Notes: generated by a model from the sequence alone, not told the origin. Shown: positions 47,601 through 61,200, counted from the stretch's first letter. The stretch is 64,000 nt of DNA from Alnus glutinosa (GCF_958979055.1 NC_084893.1:27297487-27361486); one strand, 5' to 3'. Numbers and translations are program-made.

Positions 47601-47729
47601 AGGGCCCTTCTTCAGCGCCACCCCACCACCCTCGGCCCCACCTCCGGTCCCCACGCTCGAACCCGTGGACCCATCGCTTTGTGGACCACCGGTGGTAGTG
47701 TTGTTGCTCTTGGGTGTCATTGCCAACAT
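44677..47729 (-). CDS. R2R3-MYB transcription factor, GAMYB-like (MYB101/97/120 type)
   Basis: Nuclear DNA-binding regulator of the miR159-controlled GAMYB group, which acts in gibberellin responses, pollen and pollen-tube function. Exons 47729-47364, 46976-46154, 44954-44677; GT-AG introns; 488 aa. R2 at about 40-90 with W44, W64, W84; R3 at about 91-142 with F97, W116, W135, first Trp replaced by Phe as usual. LPGRTDNEIKNYWNTR opens exon 2. The rest is low-complexity (SQSQSQSQ, PTTPPTPTAPGTPTTPT, His-rich) with a conserved LLEDLLEEAQAL motif and a C-terminal SCSWDNLPGIC. The mRNA has a miR159 site at 46391-46411, encoding ELPSNQ. The start is the first ATG (47729); an ATG three codons later is an alternative. 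Confidence 0.95.
46391..46411 (-). promoter_or_regulatory. miR159 target site in the MYB coding sequence
   Basis: The minus strand reads AGGAGCTCCCTTCGAACCAAT. Against the complement of miR159 as I know it (TAGAGCTCCCTTCAATCCAA plus a final A), 16 of 21 positions match, including the uninterrupted block GAGCTCCCTTC across the cleavage site. It lies in the same coding place, ELPSNQ or ELPSxQ, as in Arabidopsis GAMYB-like genes, so transcript cleavage by miR159 is expected. Confidence 0.85.
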
Positions 47730-50700
47730 ATATGGCTTACACAGCTAAGATCGATGTTCCAGTGGCCAAACACGGCTTTGTTCATAGGGCTACTTTACTA
47801 TATAGATAATAGATATATATATATATATATATATATATTAGATCAGTTGGTTACTTTATTATTGCTCTCTACTTTTTTTCTTTTTTTTTTTTAATTTTTT
47901 CTTCTGGGATTTTGATTATAGTGGGCCCTCTGGATTTTCTCTACAGATTTGTCACTGTTTTCTTTTTTCCTTTTTTTTTTTTGTGTGTTAATTATTTTGT
48001 TCTATGCAGTGAGAGACAGAAATCACTCTCTCTTTCTCTAAAGACCAAGATGGGGTTTGGAACCTTTTCAATGTACTTTGTTTGTCGGGTTCTTGAGTAC
48101 GTGTTGATGGGTTTGCTGTGATTGATGACAAAGAAGACAAGGACAAAGGAAAAACCAGAATTGGAAACTTGTTGTTCTTGCATGCAAATATGTGAGCTTT
48201 GCTTTTTTCTGAGCTTCTGAGAGAGAAAAGAGAGGCGGCAATGGCGGCGGTGGCGGTAGGGCTGAGGTTGATCGAGCATGGAATTGGAGGGTCTCTCCAG
48301 GATGACCCACAAGAGAGGAGGGTTTGGGAGAGTGAGAGGAATTTAGAGGTGAGAGAGAGAGCTAGTTTTGCGCTAAAACTTCATGGTGTACCATTTTAGG
48401 CGCTATATACAGCACTTTTTGGCTGTTGTCTTATATCTTATTTGCTGATATGCTGAGTGGATACAGGCTTGGTTTGGCACCTTTTTACTATGGTTATATC
48501 TAGAAAAAGAAATTATCCTAGAAAAAAATCATTTACAAGGCAAACCCAGGGTGGCTATTGGGAATTTGGCAACTGGCCTGGAAAATTCTGTGATATTTGG
48601 GAACAGGTTTCGTTAGGGTTGGCAATTTTTCAAGCAACTTTTGAATTCGTTCGACACAAACCGGACACACAATTAATGGATTAGGATTGAAGGGTATAAT
48701 CTGTTTAATTAAATTGGTCGAATTAGAGTTGATCTAAATTGAACCCGACACGAAAGGCCAACAAGAAATTAGCAGGTTAATTAAGGTTGAAGAGTCTGAC
48801 TAGCTTGTTTAATTAAATAAATTGAATTAAGGTTAACCTATATAATTTTATAGTAATGTCTTAATACAATTCGAACATGACACGCAAATACAAAATGAAG
48901 CTCTTTGGTTTGACTTGGTTTTTCACATTTCTACTCGGGTAAAAGGAGAAAAGCCAGGGCACTGGTTCTAGGATATTGGACCACTCGGCAACATGGTACA
49001 TCATTGTACTAAATGCCATATCAAAAAGAGAAATGTTATCCCTCCATCTCTTAGCATTCTCTTATCCATCTCCACTTCAAATTCACGGTCGAACAAGTGA
49101 ATTCTACATATTTAATGATAAATTTTTTAAAAAATGTGGGCGGATATATATATATAAACGGAAAAATGCTAGAAGATGAAGAGAGGTGGATGAAGTAAAT
49201 GGTACAAGACTCTAGGTCTAGGGCTTGCAGACAATCTATTTTGATGCTCTTTCCCTATAAGGATGCATAAAGCTTCCCTTTCGGCCATTGAAGGCGCAGT
49301 CAAAGGAGTAGTAAGCAACTTGGTTATTGCAATTAAGAAACTCCCCCCAAAATAAATAAATGAGAGAAGGAAATTAGTCAATCACAATACTGAAGCAGTA
49401 GAGCAAAGTTTTAAATGGATGAACTGATTAAGTTAATTTTGATTCACTAATAAACATTTTTTGGTAAGAAATTCACTAATAAATATATATTGTTCATCGA
49501 GTTGAATGAGGATCTCATGCAATCAAGTTGCCCACCGAATATATTTAAATATATTTTCACATCAATTGATTCCATTTTTATTATGATTGCATTTTTCTTT
49601 TTTTAATATGATAGTTAGGATGATTTTGGAATGGTTGTGTTTATTAAAAAATATAAGAAACTCCCCTGCCTTCAGAAACTAATATCGTGATTATTTCTAA
49701 ATAACTGCTTAAAAAGCATAAACCACTTGACAAAATTGACGAAAATGTGTATCAAATCAGATTATTTGGCTATATATTTGCCTAGGAAAAAAAAAATTAG
49801 ATATATTTAGGCTATTTTTGTTTATGTTTTACTGGTTTTGTTTTCTATTCTCAAGACAATATAAGTTAACAAACAATTAACTAAAAACACAAAATATTTT
49901 TCAACGCATAAAAAAAGTTTTTATCTTTGTGTCACATCAGAACAATTTCAAAACGTGAAACATTTTGAAAAATCTCCACCAAATAAGAGCTTCAAACAAT
50001 ACCTACCGAGAAATTAATATTATATGTTAATTAATCCTATTCTATATGACCAAGAAATGGAAACCATGAGTTCAATTCTAATTTCATGATTTGACCAAAA
50101 GAATTATATAAAGCATTATCATTATCATTATGTTAAAAAGAAAAGAAAAAATCTTGAAAATTGAAGCATCATGAAATTAATTAATGAATGATCCTAAGTT
50201 AATATATTTATTGAAAAATTCTTTTAAATACACTAATTTATATATATTTTTTAAAAAAAATCTTCATTTTCATTAATTATGTTCTAATTTTAACTTGCTA
50301 GAAAGTTTAATTATCGCGTTTGTTGGGAGAGGTGAATTGAGGGCCTGCTTCTAATTAATAACGATTAATCGAAGATTCTACAGTAATTATCACATGATAT
50401 TTAGAGGAGCTACCAAAAAAAGATCATTAACCATCAAACAAAGTTCAGTTATTAAGATAATTAAGTGGGCCTTAATATAATGTGATAAACAAACTATATA
50501 TATATATATATATAATATATGCATCCGGAGTTTACTCAAAATACATAATATTGTAGACTTGGCCAATGACGTGAAAAAGAGTTATGACTCGGTCAAAATT
50601 TCCCCACTCTTTACTATCACAAATCATTGTCTAAATCCAAATAATAATAATAATAATAATAATAAATTACAGATTTTTTTTTTTTTTTGTGAGTACATTG

Positions 50701-52388
50701 TGAAGAAAACAAAAACTTAAGGAATAAAGAAAGTGGAGGGGGAGTCTTTTCCAAAACATGGAGGAAAAGATGAGGATAGAGGGGAAAGAATGGGAATGCA
50801 GGCAGAATGAATTTTGATTGCGGCCCAATTTGCCACATGATGGGCACATAAGTTTGCACTTCGGTTTACATGACTAGCTTTCCAGCTAGCTGTTGGTGGG
50901 ACGATGGAGTGAATGATGGAAATGGATAGAAAATCCGCATCATTTGTCATTTCTACATAAAATTTAGATAGGACTTCCCAAAACTAATCTATATTGGCTT
51001 ATTTATTTTTAGGCTAAAATTTAAAAATTAAAAATTAAAAGATAAAAAAAATTGAAAAAGAAAGGAGCTACAATATGTCAATATTGGTCCTGCATAGCTT
51101 TTCCAAACAAAGTTTTATTCACATAACTCTCTCTCTCTCTCTCTCTCTTCTTTTTGACAGCAGCCAGCGAGCTTGGTGAGCTACGAGTGGAGGGCTTCAA
51201 ACAGGGTCGGAGCCAGGCTTTTGCCCCACCCCCCCCCCCCCCCCGCCCTGGCGGCAAGCCCCAAGTTTTTCCCAAAAAAAAAAATTTAAATTTTACTCCT
51301 AATTTTTTTTTTTTAGTAGTTTTGACTCCTCTCCCTAATTTTTTTTCCAATTTGACCCTCCCTCAAATTGTAAAAGTAAGCTCCGCCCCTAAAGCAGAGG
51401 GCTTCAAATTAAAGAAGCCTTCTTCCTACGTGGTTTGCAAGAGAGAAAGAGAGATCAGGCTCAACGTGAGAAAGATAGATAATGAAAGATTTGTTAAAAT
51501 TAAAAATAAATATATAGATTATTAAAAAGAATATTTTAATAGAGTAGAAAAAAGTTAAAAAGATTTGAAGAGAATGGTCAATGGTGTATGGTGTTCTTGA
51601 AAAATTGACCGCTAAATAAAAAAAATATATTTTAAAAAATAATAATAAAAAATAGAGAGTTTTTTTTTTTTTTTTTTTTTAAAACTAAAATTTAGATAGA
51701 ACTTAAGAAAAGTGGCTGCGAATGGTCTTAGATATTCACTGGAAAATAAAAAAAGAAGTTGACCGTTCTCTTTCTCTTATGTCGGCCAGAGGATCGAGTT
51801 CCGCTCAAAAAAAGTAAAAAAATGTCGGCCGGCCAGGGGAGAGAGTAGTTTCCACTGTAAAAGTGTTAATACATAATGTAGCCTAGCTTATAAATATTGA
51901 TATTTAATTAAGATGTAGTCAACGTTAAACTGTAAATTAATTATTTTCTAACAAATAGAAAAGTAATGATATATTTCAAATAATACTTGCATGAAGTCGA
52001 GCGTCGAAATTGTTTGGATTAATAATGTCGAGATTATGCAATTTAGTGAAAAATTAATTATAATTAAAAATCAAAAAATTTGCCCACAACGTACAACATG
52101 CAACGTGGCCTTTATATATATATATATATATATATAGCACTAAAAATAAGCACTGCATGCTTCAGAAAATGAGCCATCATTTCCATCAAGACTTTCAGAT
52201 TTTACGTGTATTCAGGCTCTCGACACACACCTATCCCCGCCGATTCCGTAGTCCAACACGTTTTAGATAGGTGTTATATTGTCAAAAATTAGAGGCTGCT
52301 AATATTGACCATTTGACCATATATTCTGACCCTGAGAAAAAATAATAATAATAATAATAATATCTGTTTGCACAAGCAAAATTGGGCT
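47730..52388. other. MYB upstream region and intergenic DNA
   Basis: 47730-48420 is the MYB promoter/leader with (TA)n at 47815-47839 and pyrimidine tracts. 48610-48900 has GACACGAA-type words and is a decayed dispersed element. 51190-51408 is a possible insertion. Microsatellites: (TA)n 50497-50512, (AAT)n 50641-50665, (CT)n 51127-51149. Nothing else coding is supported, though many short ORFs exist. Confidence 0.45.
51202..51396 (+). mobile_element. Short inserted element with 12-bp flanking repeats
   Basis: GAGGGCTTCAAA occurs at 51190-51201 and 51397-51408. The 195 bp between open CAGGGTCGGAGCC and close GCTCCGCCCCTAAAGCA, so GG.CGGAGC/GCTCCGCC are inverted at the ends. It includes C18 at 51228-51244. 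The ends look hAT-like, yet the 12-bp repeat looks like a retroposon duplication; class unsettled. Confidence 0.45.
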
Positions 52389-52408
52389 CTATATATATAT
52401 ATATATTT
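52389..52408 (+). promoter_or_regulatory. TATA box of the small ORF
   Basis: CTCTATATATATATATATAT lies 40-60 bases before the ATG at 52448. It is also a (TA)n microsatellite, so the promoter role is inferred from position only. Confidence 0.4.
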
Positions 52409-52447
52409 GTCCCAGGGGAGATGTGGAGTTAGAGCTTCAAAATCTCC

Positions 52448-52609
52448 ATGGCTTTGCTCTCAAGCTTCTTCGGCTGTTTCTCAGAGCCCTCCCAGTCTAA
52501 ACGATACACATGTGATGGCGATGTTTGTGTCATCAGAAATCAGAAGGAGCTTCGTGGGAAACCATCCACCATTTACAGCTCTTTCAAGAAGAAGCTCTCA
52601 AAGTTGTAG
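52448..52609 (+). CDS. Small uncharacterised protein, 53 aa
   Basis: A single-exon ORF starting MALLSSFFGCFSEPSQSKRY and ending KKKLSKL. The ATG context is CTCC ATG G, good for plants, and a TATA-type tract sits just upstream. The N-terminal LLSSFFGCFS is hydrophobic with a cysteine that could be acylated; the middle CDGDVCV has a cysteine pair; the C-terminus is basic and serine-rich (STIYSSFKKKLSKL). Codon use is ordinary for a plant gene. I have an impression of similar short plant proteins with a CFS...DG..C pattern but cannot name a family, so no function is given. Confidence 0.6.
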   Translation: MALLSSFFGCFSEPSQSKRYTCDGDVCVIRNQKELRGKPSTIYSSFKKKLSKL

Positions 52610-55244
52610 CTAGCGATTAAGCTATATATTAATCATGGCCGGCTTGGGTATGATTAAGACAGTACGTAGTTCTATATTTTATGTAACTAGCTGATAATGA
52701 AGGGTTCATCCCCATATATGTATGTGTATGTGTATGTGTAGTAGTATAATTGTCTTGAATGAATCCATATTAGCAGGTTTTTTCTACAATCTCTGATGTC
52801 TCGATTACTGTGTATTCTTAGTTCTGAACAGTTTGGTCTGTGGTTGTGCTTCTGTGGTGCATCATCCTATATATATATATATTGACCTGCTAAAATTTGG
52901 TCATGAAATTGGCCCTCTGCTTTTGATAGGTAGAAAAATGAGCCATTACTTCACAAGTTAATCAACAAAAGAAGTTATTGCCATGAATATACATGTTGAG
53001 TCTAAAAAAGATTGAATCTTACGTTAGAAAATATCACAAGTGAGTTGTTGTTTGGAAAAAATTGACGGTGGAAGGGGGGAGGGGACGATTACACCAAATC
53101 AAAATACATAAAAAAAGGTTGGACAACCCAATAATAAGCCCCAATACAACCAGAGAAGTACAGGTAAACATTTTATTAGGGAATGTGTAAAATGAATGAC
53201 GCCATCCTATGAATTATTGGCACAAACGCCAAAAGAATTTGCCGTCAGATAAAGCGGTTTGAGATGGCATACTGGAGATGGCACAACCAAGAGGCACGAG
53301 AAGGGGCACGATTCACGAACCTTGAAAGATCCCCCAACCCTTCTCGTACCTCCACTACAAAATCGTTACAGCAGCACATCGAAAAGAGAACTATGTAGAG
53401 TGCACAGTCATTTTTATAGATTTTAGGGAATTGGAAAGGAAAGAAAGCTGAAGCTTTTACTGAATAATACTAAAAATGAATAAAAGAGCATTTAGAGAAG
53501 TTCGGTCTAGCTCCTGGGTACAAGCTAGGACTGATGGATATTCCTTTTCATCCCTCACTATACCTTCTGACTCCTATTTATAGACTTACCCTTCTAGAGC
53601 TAGATCTAACCGAACGCCAGCTCATCCCATTCCATACCTGCCGAATATTTCCATCCCAGCGCCTAAACAACCCCAAAACAAACTAGCTGAAAATAAGGAA
53701 GCAAACGACAAATAAAATAGACTAATACGCAAAGTTCTAGAATACTCTGCCACCTCACTACTAGGATTCTACCAAATCCCTAATTGCAGTAAACAAGTAA
53801 AATTCCCAAATGTTGTAACCCTAAATCCCCAATTGCAGTAACCCTAACTTCCCAATTGAGCCCACAACAAACTACAGCATTAAGGAGAATACTGATGGAG
53901 GTCGAATTGAAGCCACCGACAAGTGGCACCGGCACAATGCCCAGAGAGCATGCACTAGTGCTCTCTCTTATAAAAAGAGACAAACTTGCATGTCCTAATT
54001 AAGGTAAGTGATTAATATAATATAGTTGTACTCAAACCCATAAACCTAAGATTTTAAGTTGAGTAATGTCCAACATTTTATATTATGATCTTACCAAAAG
54101 ATTCATGAGGTATCAATCTACCTAACACATCTGCATATTAAGACTATGTTTGTTTCAGTGTAAAATATTCTCTATTATATTTTTCAAGAAAATATCTTAC
54201 AAAAATGCAATTTTATGACAATGCATACTGCATGCCCAAAGAAGAGCAGAACGACCATTAGCTTTTCAAAATTGAGCAGTCCTACAGTAAATAGGGTAGC
54301 AACATTCTCCACAATTTTGATATCGAATCAACTGCATGCACCACCGGAAGTGAAACACCAAACTGTTTCTTCTTTTTTATCGAAAGAAGCTCGAACTCAA
54401 AATCTTTACTTTCGTATCATGTTTAATTACTAGCTATCTCAAAAGCTAAAGCTCATAAAAAATAATATATTTCATTATTTAATTAATATTCTAACATAAA
54501 TTTATTACATCTACCAATTTAATGGCAAAAAGACCAATATAAGAAATTGGAGAATTTAGAGAAGATAACATCAGAAAATTTCCATTTCAGAGATTATAAA
54601 TTCTCATTTACATAATAATATAATGGCAGTATCAACTGGCATTAAAAATGCAATTACATGATAAGCATAAAAAAAAAATAAACTAGAAAGCTAAACAACT
54701 AATTCTCATCCACCTGTAATAAATGTACAAGGCATCAACTACATCTCATGCATTTTCCGTCAAGACTTGGAACTTCTAAGCAATTGGCAACATTCGTAAT
54801 ATCAATCATCCTTCTGCCGAAATTTTCAAATGTTATTGCTCCCTGATATGATATAACTCTGCTGCTGCAAGTCAATAATCCTCATTTAGAAAATAGATAG
54901 AACAAAGGAGCTGAATTATTTCCTCAAATCCACTAGAATAATCTCATCTCAAGCTAACTCACCTGACTGAACTAAATCCTTCTCTGTATGAGCAAACCCC
55001 AGTCAAAGAGTAAAATGATGCAAGACATTTCAATTCCTGAATCCAACACTGGGAATACATTCTTTTCAACAAATGGTATTACGAAACCCAGATAATCAGT
55101 CATTTCAAATCAATGGTATTCGCACATTCCATGCAACTAAAGCGTGGGGGGAGATCAAACAAAACCCATGTCGCTGAGACAGGAGCCAAATTGACCTCCA
55201 CTCTCTTCCCTATCTGTCTGGTACCTCAGAAAATCCATCCTTAC
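52610..55244. other. Intergenic, repeat-derived, and BRD 3' flank
   Basis: 53090-53960 is the second copy of the repeat shared with 43290-43660. 53460-53760 reads like LTR or UTR sequence with no ORF. 54560-55244 is likely the 3' UTR and downstream DNA of the minus-strand bromodomain gene. No other gene seen. Confidence 0.4.
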
Positions 55245-58200
55245 TCAGAGTTGCAAAGCCAGATCTGGCTGCTGGGAATCAACAAGAACGCCAGAGGATG
55301 GTCTCACCGGAGACCCTGGGGACTGGAAACCAATATTCAAGTCTGGAGGAAGTGTTTCCTGTTTAGGCCTAGGTTGGGTCCGAGGACTGAGACCTCGCCA
55401 AGGGTACTGCACCTGAAACCTAGACAAGTCGGCCGGTGCTAATTGAGGAAAAGCCATGGGTCGGTGTTGGAATTGTGCTTCACTGCCCACACGAACAGGC
55501 TGTGGTACAAACGCCTGAAGTGGAAAACTGTTCCTCTCAGACTGAGATTGCATCCCCCCAGAAAGCGGAAACTCTCCCCGCACCTGAGAAATTTGTGGAC
55601 GGAATTCCCGAGTTGGATTGTATGATGGATCTGCAGAAATCTGAGTTTTGGGCAAGCTGGAAGTTTCTGTTGCTTGTTTAAATCCTCCAGCCCCTATGGA
55701 CATCCATGCACGGGCAGCAGCTGCTGCAGCATTGTTCGTGTCCTCTCTCCTTACAGATGGAACAGAGGACATGACCTGTGGGGTTTCAACTGGAGATTGA
55801 TTTGAAGACTTCTGCTGCTTCTGAACCCTTTCAGTCAAAATTCTCATCAACTGAACTGGGTCACTAAGACCCTGCTCCTGTCCATGGGGAAAGTAACCTC
55901 TAGCCATGTGATTTGGAACAGTGTCAGAAGATGGACTACTCATCTTACTATTAAAACCGCTGTTGGTGACTTTTCCATTAGGCAACCCTCCAGTAGCAAC
56001 TCCATCAGTATCAGGCTGCTTCAAAGGTACAGGCTGAGAAAGATTTATGTTTCTTGAGATCAGCTCTTTGGACCTTGAACCTGCCATTTCTGAATTGCTT
56101 GAAAACTGCTTCTCAGCAATAACCTCAGCATTATTTTGCTGCACAGAGGGCAAAGAGTTCAATTCAAATTGCTTTATAACCTTACTCTCAGGCTTGGCGA
56201 AATTCCTAGATTGTGGATTTTGCTTCTGGTAAATGGCACCATCAAGAGTACTGGGCTTTATTCCAGCAGAGCCAGGCACAGATAATTTCCCTCCTGAAGT
56301 AAGAGCACTGGCTGGACCAAACAAAGATTGTTTCCCCTCTGAAGTAGGCCCACTTACAGGATGCTCCTTAGCAGGAACAGGAATCTTAGTTTTGTCATCT
56401 TTTCTCAATTCAGCATTAGACTGCAACTTTGGAACTAAACCAGGTTCTTTCTGGGTACAGTTCTCAAGCATTAGTACAGGAGTTGGAAGTGGCTCGTACT
56501 CTCCAACCCAACCACGACCAAATTTGCACCCAGTGGGTAATGCCTGCTCAATTCTCTGGGAGGCAACTTTCCATGCAACAGGTCCAAGAGTTGCAGCAAA
56601 ACGAGCAAGGCTCCTAGCATAAGAATATTCTGCATGAAGCCCAACCTGATTTACAGAAGTAAAATCAGAAAAAATAAAAAATAAAACAAAAACAAAAGTA
56701 AAACAAAACAAAAACAAGACAAGTGAGAAGGGAAACTATTCAAGAAAAGGAACCAGTTTACTCGTGACATACAGCAACCAGATGCTTAATTTCGCCCTCA
56801 AAGGTTGTAAGTATTGAATCTGATCTAACAACTGGATGATTGGAAATGTTATATGTTGTGCGGCGGTTGTCATCAAGCACAAATTGCTTTCTTCCCAGTC
56901 TAGAAAGCAGACCCTTCCCTAAAATAGTACAGCAATCAAAGCAATTAGAAGAGAACAACATGACCATGATGGGATGAAGTGTAATCTTGAAAACTGAAAA
57001 TTATGATTAGCAAGCCATCCCAATCAATACGGGCCAGAGATGAGTGAGTGTGATTGCAAACTACTGTGTGTTGGTTAGCAATAAATTAGAAACAAGTTGT
57101 GAATCTGATTCTAGGCAATTAATGGCTAAAACAAATTGCCAAAGTCTACATGTTCTCTACATACATCTATCATCATTGTTGTACATAATGGTAGAAGGGG
57201 AAAACCTTCTTCATGATACCTGATGATAGCTCTTCTGCCTTCTCAAGATTAGTATCAATTAGGGAAGGATTACCCTCTACAACACCATCAGTGTTACTAG
57301 GCCTCTCACAACCACCACCTTGGTTCAGGTTGGAACCGTTCTGAACATCTCCGATGGTGGCAAGAGTGGCACCAGTGGAGAAATCAGAGCCAACAGGCTC
57401 CTGCGAGGTCCGGCAGAATGGCTTCTTTACTGGCTTCTTGATTAAGGAATTGGATCTTGTTTTCTGCTCAGACTTCAACTCTTTCTCAGAGCGTTCAAAT
57501 TCACTCCTTAACCTCTCGAATTTCTTCCTTGCCAACTCTTGTATGGAACGGGCCTTTTTCAGAAATAATTGTGTCATAAAACTAACAAACAAGACAAGAT
57601 AGGTGAAACAAACTGAGGCAAAGAATAAGAATTAGCCAAAATTCTTATACCTGTTTATGGTATATGGTGTCTGGTGCATTGTATTGCATTGCATTTGAGC
57701 AAATTAAGAAAATGTCACTCTGCATTAAGAAAACCAACTTTACTAAGTAAATATATAATAAAGCATTCTTTTACTTCACATAATTCCTTGGCAGGAGGAA
57801 ATCTAGCCCATAAATTTAAGTTACTTAGAATTGAAGAAAATGAGAATAGAATTACAGAAGTATTTAACCATGGACAATTACAATCATAACAAACAATACA
57901 GATCATAAAGTGGCTCTCTCTCTCTCTTGGTTGAATAATAAAAGATACATTCTGACCAAATATATGAGCATCTGACATAGATACCTATGATCTGAATATG
58001 AAAAATAATTCTAGGAATTGTTCTGAATTTTCCTAAAACGGGGAAATCTTAAAGTTTCATCAAATATTTTTTGTTTAGAATGTTGATATCTGGAGGCAAA
58101 GCCTACCAATGTATTTTTCCACTTTTTTATAAGCAAAACAATCTCTTTATAACGGGCAGAGGGGAGCAACCCAAGTATACATAGGAAGTAAACAAGAGAG

Positions 58201-61200
58201 ACCCCTTAATTAGGCGAAAAAGAAGAACACAAGTTAGAAATTCCATAAAACTAGAAAAGGGAAGACTATTGTTGTCCACCATCCAAACATAAAGAGATTT
58301 GAAAATAACAGCTTTTAACTCTAACACCAATCTCTCACAATCTTCGAAGCTCTTTGCACTCTGTTCTCTCTAAATGCACCGCGTTAAGCACAAATGAGCT
58401 ATCCTCCAAGCTTCTAACATGCAACAACTTCTAAATTGACTTCTCCAATTAGCCAACAACTCCACCACTCCTCTAGGCATGACTCACTCTACACCAAAAT
58501 CATAGCCCATTGGAAAAACAAAAAAACAAAAACAGAACAGAATAGAACAAAGATGAAGAAAACAGAAATCCCGGGCCTCTTTGGTTCTTTTCTCTAGTGA
58601 AAGGTTTTAATACAGAGTCACAGAACAGATTTTTTTTTTTTTTTTATTAAAAAAAAAAATGCCAAGAAAAACATCTAGGAACACGTTTTTCAAAAGCAGT
58701 TTCAGATTATTCTTGAAAACAGCCTACTCCCATCTTTCTGTTTCTACATTTTGTTCCCTAGTACACGAAAAATGAAATCACTAACAGCATGTTCTGAAAT
58801 TTCTTTTGGTTCTCCAAAAACCGTTTCATGAGAACGCAACCAAATATAGCCAAAATTTGTTGTACTAATTCGCTCACATAGAGTGAGAATATACAGAGAA
58901 AGGAGTGGATTGTAATATAAGATATATGCCCGAAAAAATAAAAATTATAACTTGAGCAAAGATTACCTACTACGTTGAGCCTCTCAGTTTTCTGCAGAGC
59001 ACAGCCTTAAATGGTTAAATTACATTGATCAGTCTATATGACAAGCCTCAGTAACTGAATGGAGCAAATCATCCAGTAAAGTCTCTCATATTGGGTTTTA
59101 CATGAAAGATAAGCAAGCATTAACTGAATATCGTAGTACCAGCAAGAGCCCTTTCCGTGACATGCAGAATAATTTCCCACTGTCAGAGACCAGTTGGATT
59201 TATGGCCAAAGGTTATAACAGCTTCTTTTGTCCCAATTTCAAGAACTACTGCTTCACCTTCTTCAAACCACTGCCACCCCCAAAAGAGAAGAAAAACCAC
59301 ATACCACCATCTAGGAAATATATGTGCTCTGTAAAGCACATTTAAATCTTCGCTCCACCTTGTATAGTGATATTTGTGGTAGAAAGAATCATTGGCTTTG
59401 TGCCTATTAATTTCTCCCACCAAAAAGAAAGGCGCACTTTTAGAGGGAAAAGCACAAACAACCCAGGACAATTATAACAAAATTCTAGTAGTGTTCCCTT
59501 AATGCTCATAGCATTCTTGACTTTGAACCCTAACTTCTCAGTTATCATACTACAATTCCACAACCATTCTTTTCAACTAAAACATTTGAACATTTTGCAA
59601 ACCATATTATTGGAAATTAGACATTTTGGGTCTACAGTGACAACTACATTCTTCTGGTAATATGCATTACTTGTCTCACCCTCCAAAGCATATCCATTTT
59701 TATAATTAATATATTCAACAATAAGCAAAGAAGCAGAGGACAATAAATAGAGAAGAGAAAGCAGCAAATCAATTTTTTTTTTTAATTAAAATAAAATAAA
59801 AAAAAATAAAAAAATAAAAAAATAAAAAAAAAAGAGGGGGATTTCTCAGTATTCACAGACAAATGAACATAGACATCAGAAAAAGAAAAGAAGAAGAAGA
59901 TCCAAACACTAGAAGGCATGAAATTGAAAATGAAAGATCCATAGTGTCGGTGCCCCTCATTGCAAAGAGAGCATTACAACCAACTAAACTAGCTACCAAC
60001 GGAGAGGATCAACCAGTTCTGAAGCAAAGATCAGCAGTCTAACTTCAAATATAGGGTAATCATCAATGGACAAAAGTCCCTCAGCAACCTAACTTAAAGG
60101 ATTCACGCAATCACCTTCACCATCATTACATTCTGGATTAAGTTTCTTAATCCTAAATAGCTCAATCTTCTACCTTAGAGCATTCTGTCATACCAACCAG
60201 TAATGTTACATAGAAAAATGAGAAAAATAAACTACCCCATGGTCAATATGGATGCTACCAACCCCATTTCTTAGATTCGGAATAAAACAAGCATCATAAT
60301 CAATCTTAATCTAGATCACTTCTTCTCCAAATTTTATGCTAAAAAAATTCCTTCAAACTATAGTCAAATGCCACTTACTTCTTGAAACCTATCACTACAA
60401 GATCTCCCACATCTTTCAAAGTAAGACGCACCTAGGCAATGGCCTTAAATCACAGAGCATAACTCAACTACAGTATGATAATACAAGTCTGGCATTTGAT
60501 GAGGGCTATATCAATTTTTTTGATAAGTGATGAGGGCTATATCAATGACATAGAGAAGACATGGAATTGAATGTAGCATAGCCTACTCAACGTCCATGCC
60601 ACGCAAACCCTCATGTTCCTCAGTGGCAGCAAGGGTGAGGATATCCCATATTTTCAGAATGCTAACCAATCACATTATGAACAAAGTTACATAAAATAAT
60701 CTCAAAATTTCACAAAACAGAAGGTCAAGATTTAGAGAGAGACAGTGGGCGTGCAATGCAAAATACCTCACCAAAACAGAACATTCCTTCCCATATTTTA
60801 GTAATTATCTTTGATAAGAGGATGCGGTGCACATTCATGTTATAAGCAGAGCTTATCACCTACGAGATTCAGGGTGCGTTTGGGATTGCGATTTCATAGA
60901 CAATAAGTGCGATTTTAAACCAAATCGCAGAACATAAATTGTTTGGGAACTGCGTTTTTAAAAATTGGGTTTTGAAAACGCAGAAAATCTGCTTTTTCAA
61001 ATCGCAGATAAGATGGTGCTTTTTTTAAAACGCAGAATTTTAAAGGTAAATTCGCGATTTTAAAGGTTAAACTGCGATTTTGCCAAATGTTTAATTGCAT
61101 TTTTAAAAATCACTTTTTTCAAATCGCACATTTTAAAATCGTTATTTTAAATCGCACTTTTTGAAATCGCAAACCCAAACGGACCCTCAAAATGTTGGAA

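Noticed and set aside
48199..48399. 66-codon ORF upstream of the MYB gene
   Set aside because: Divergent from MYB and made partly of purine repeats; no homology sensed and no conserved signal.
55113..56622. Several plus ORFs across 55.1-56.6 kb
   Set aside because: Antisense of the long BRD exon 9, which has recognisable conserved motifs on the minus strand.
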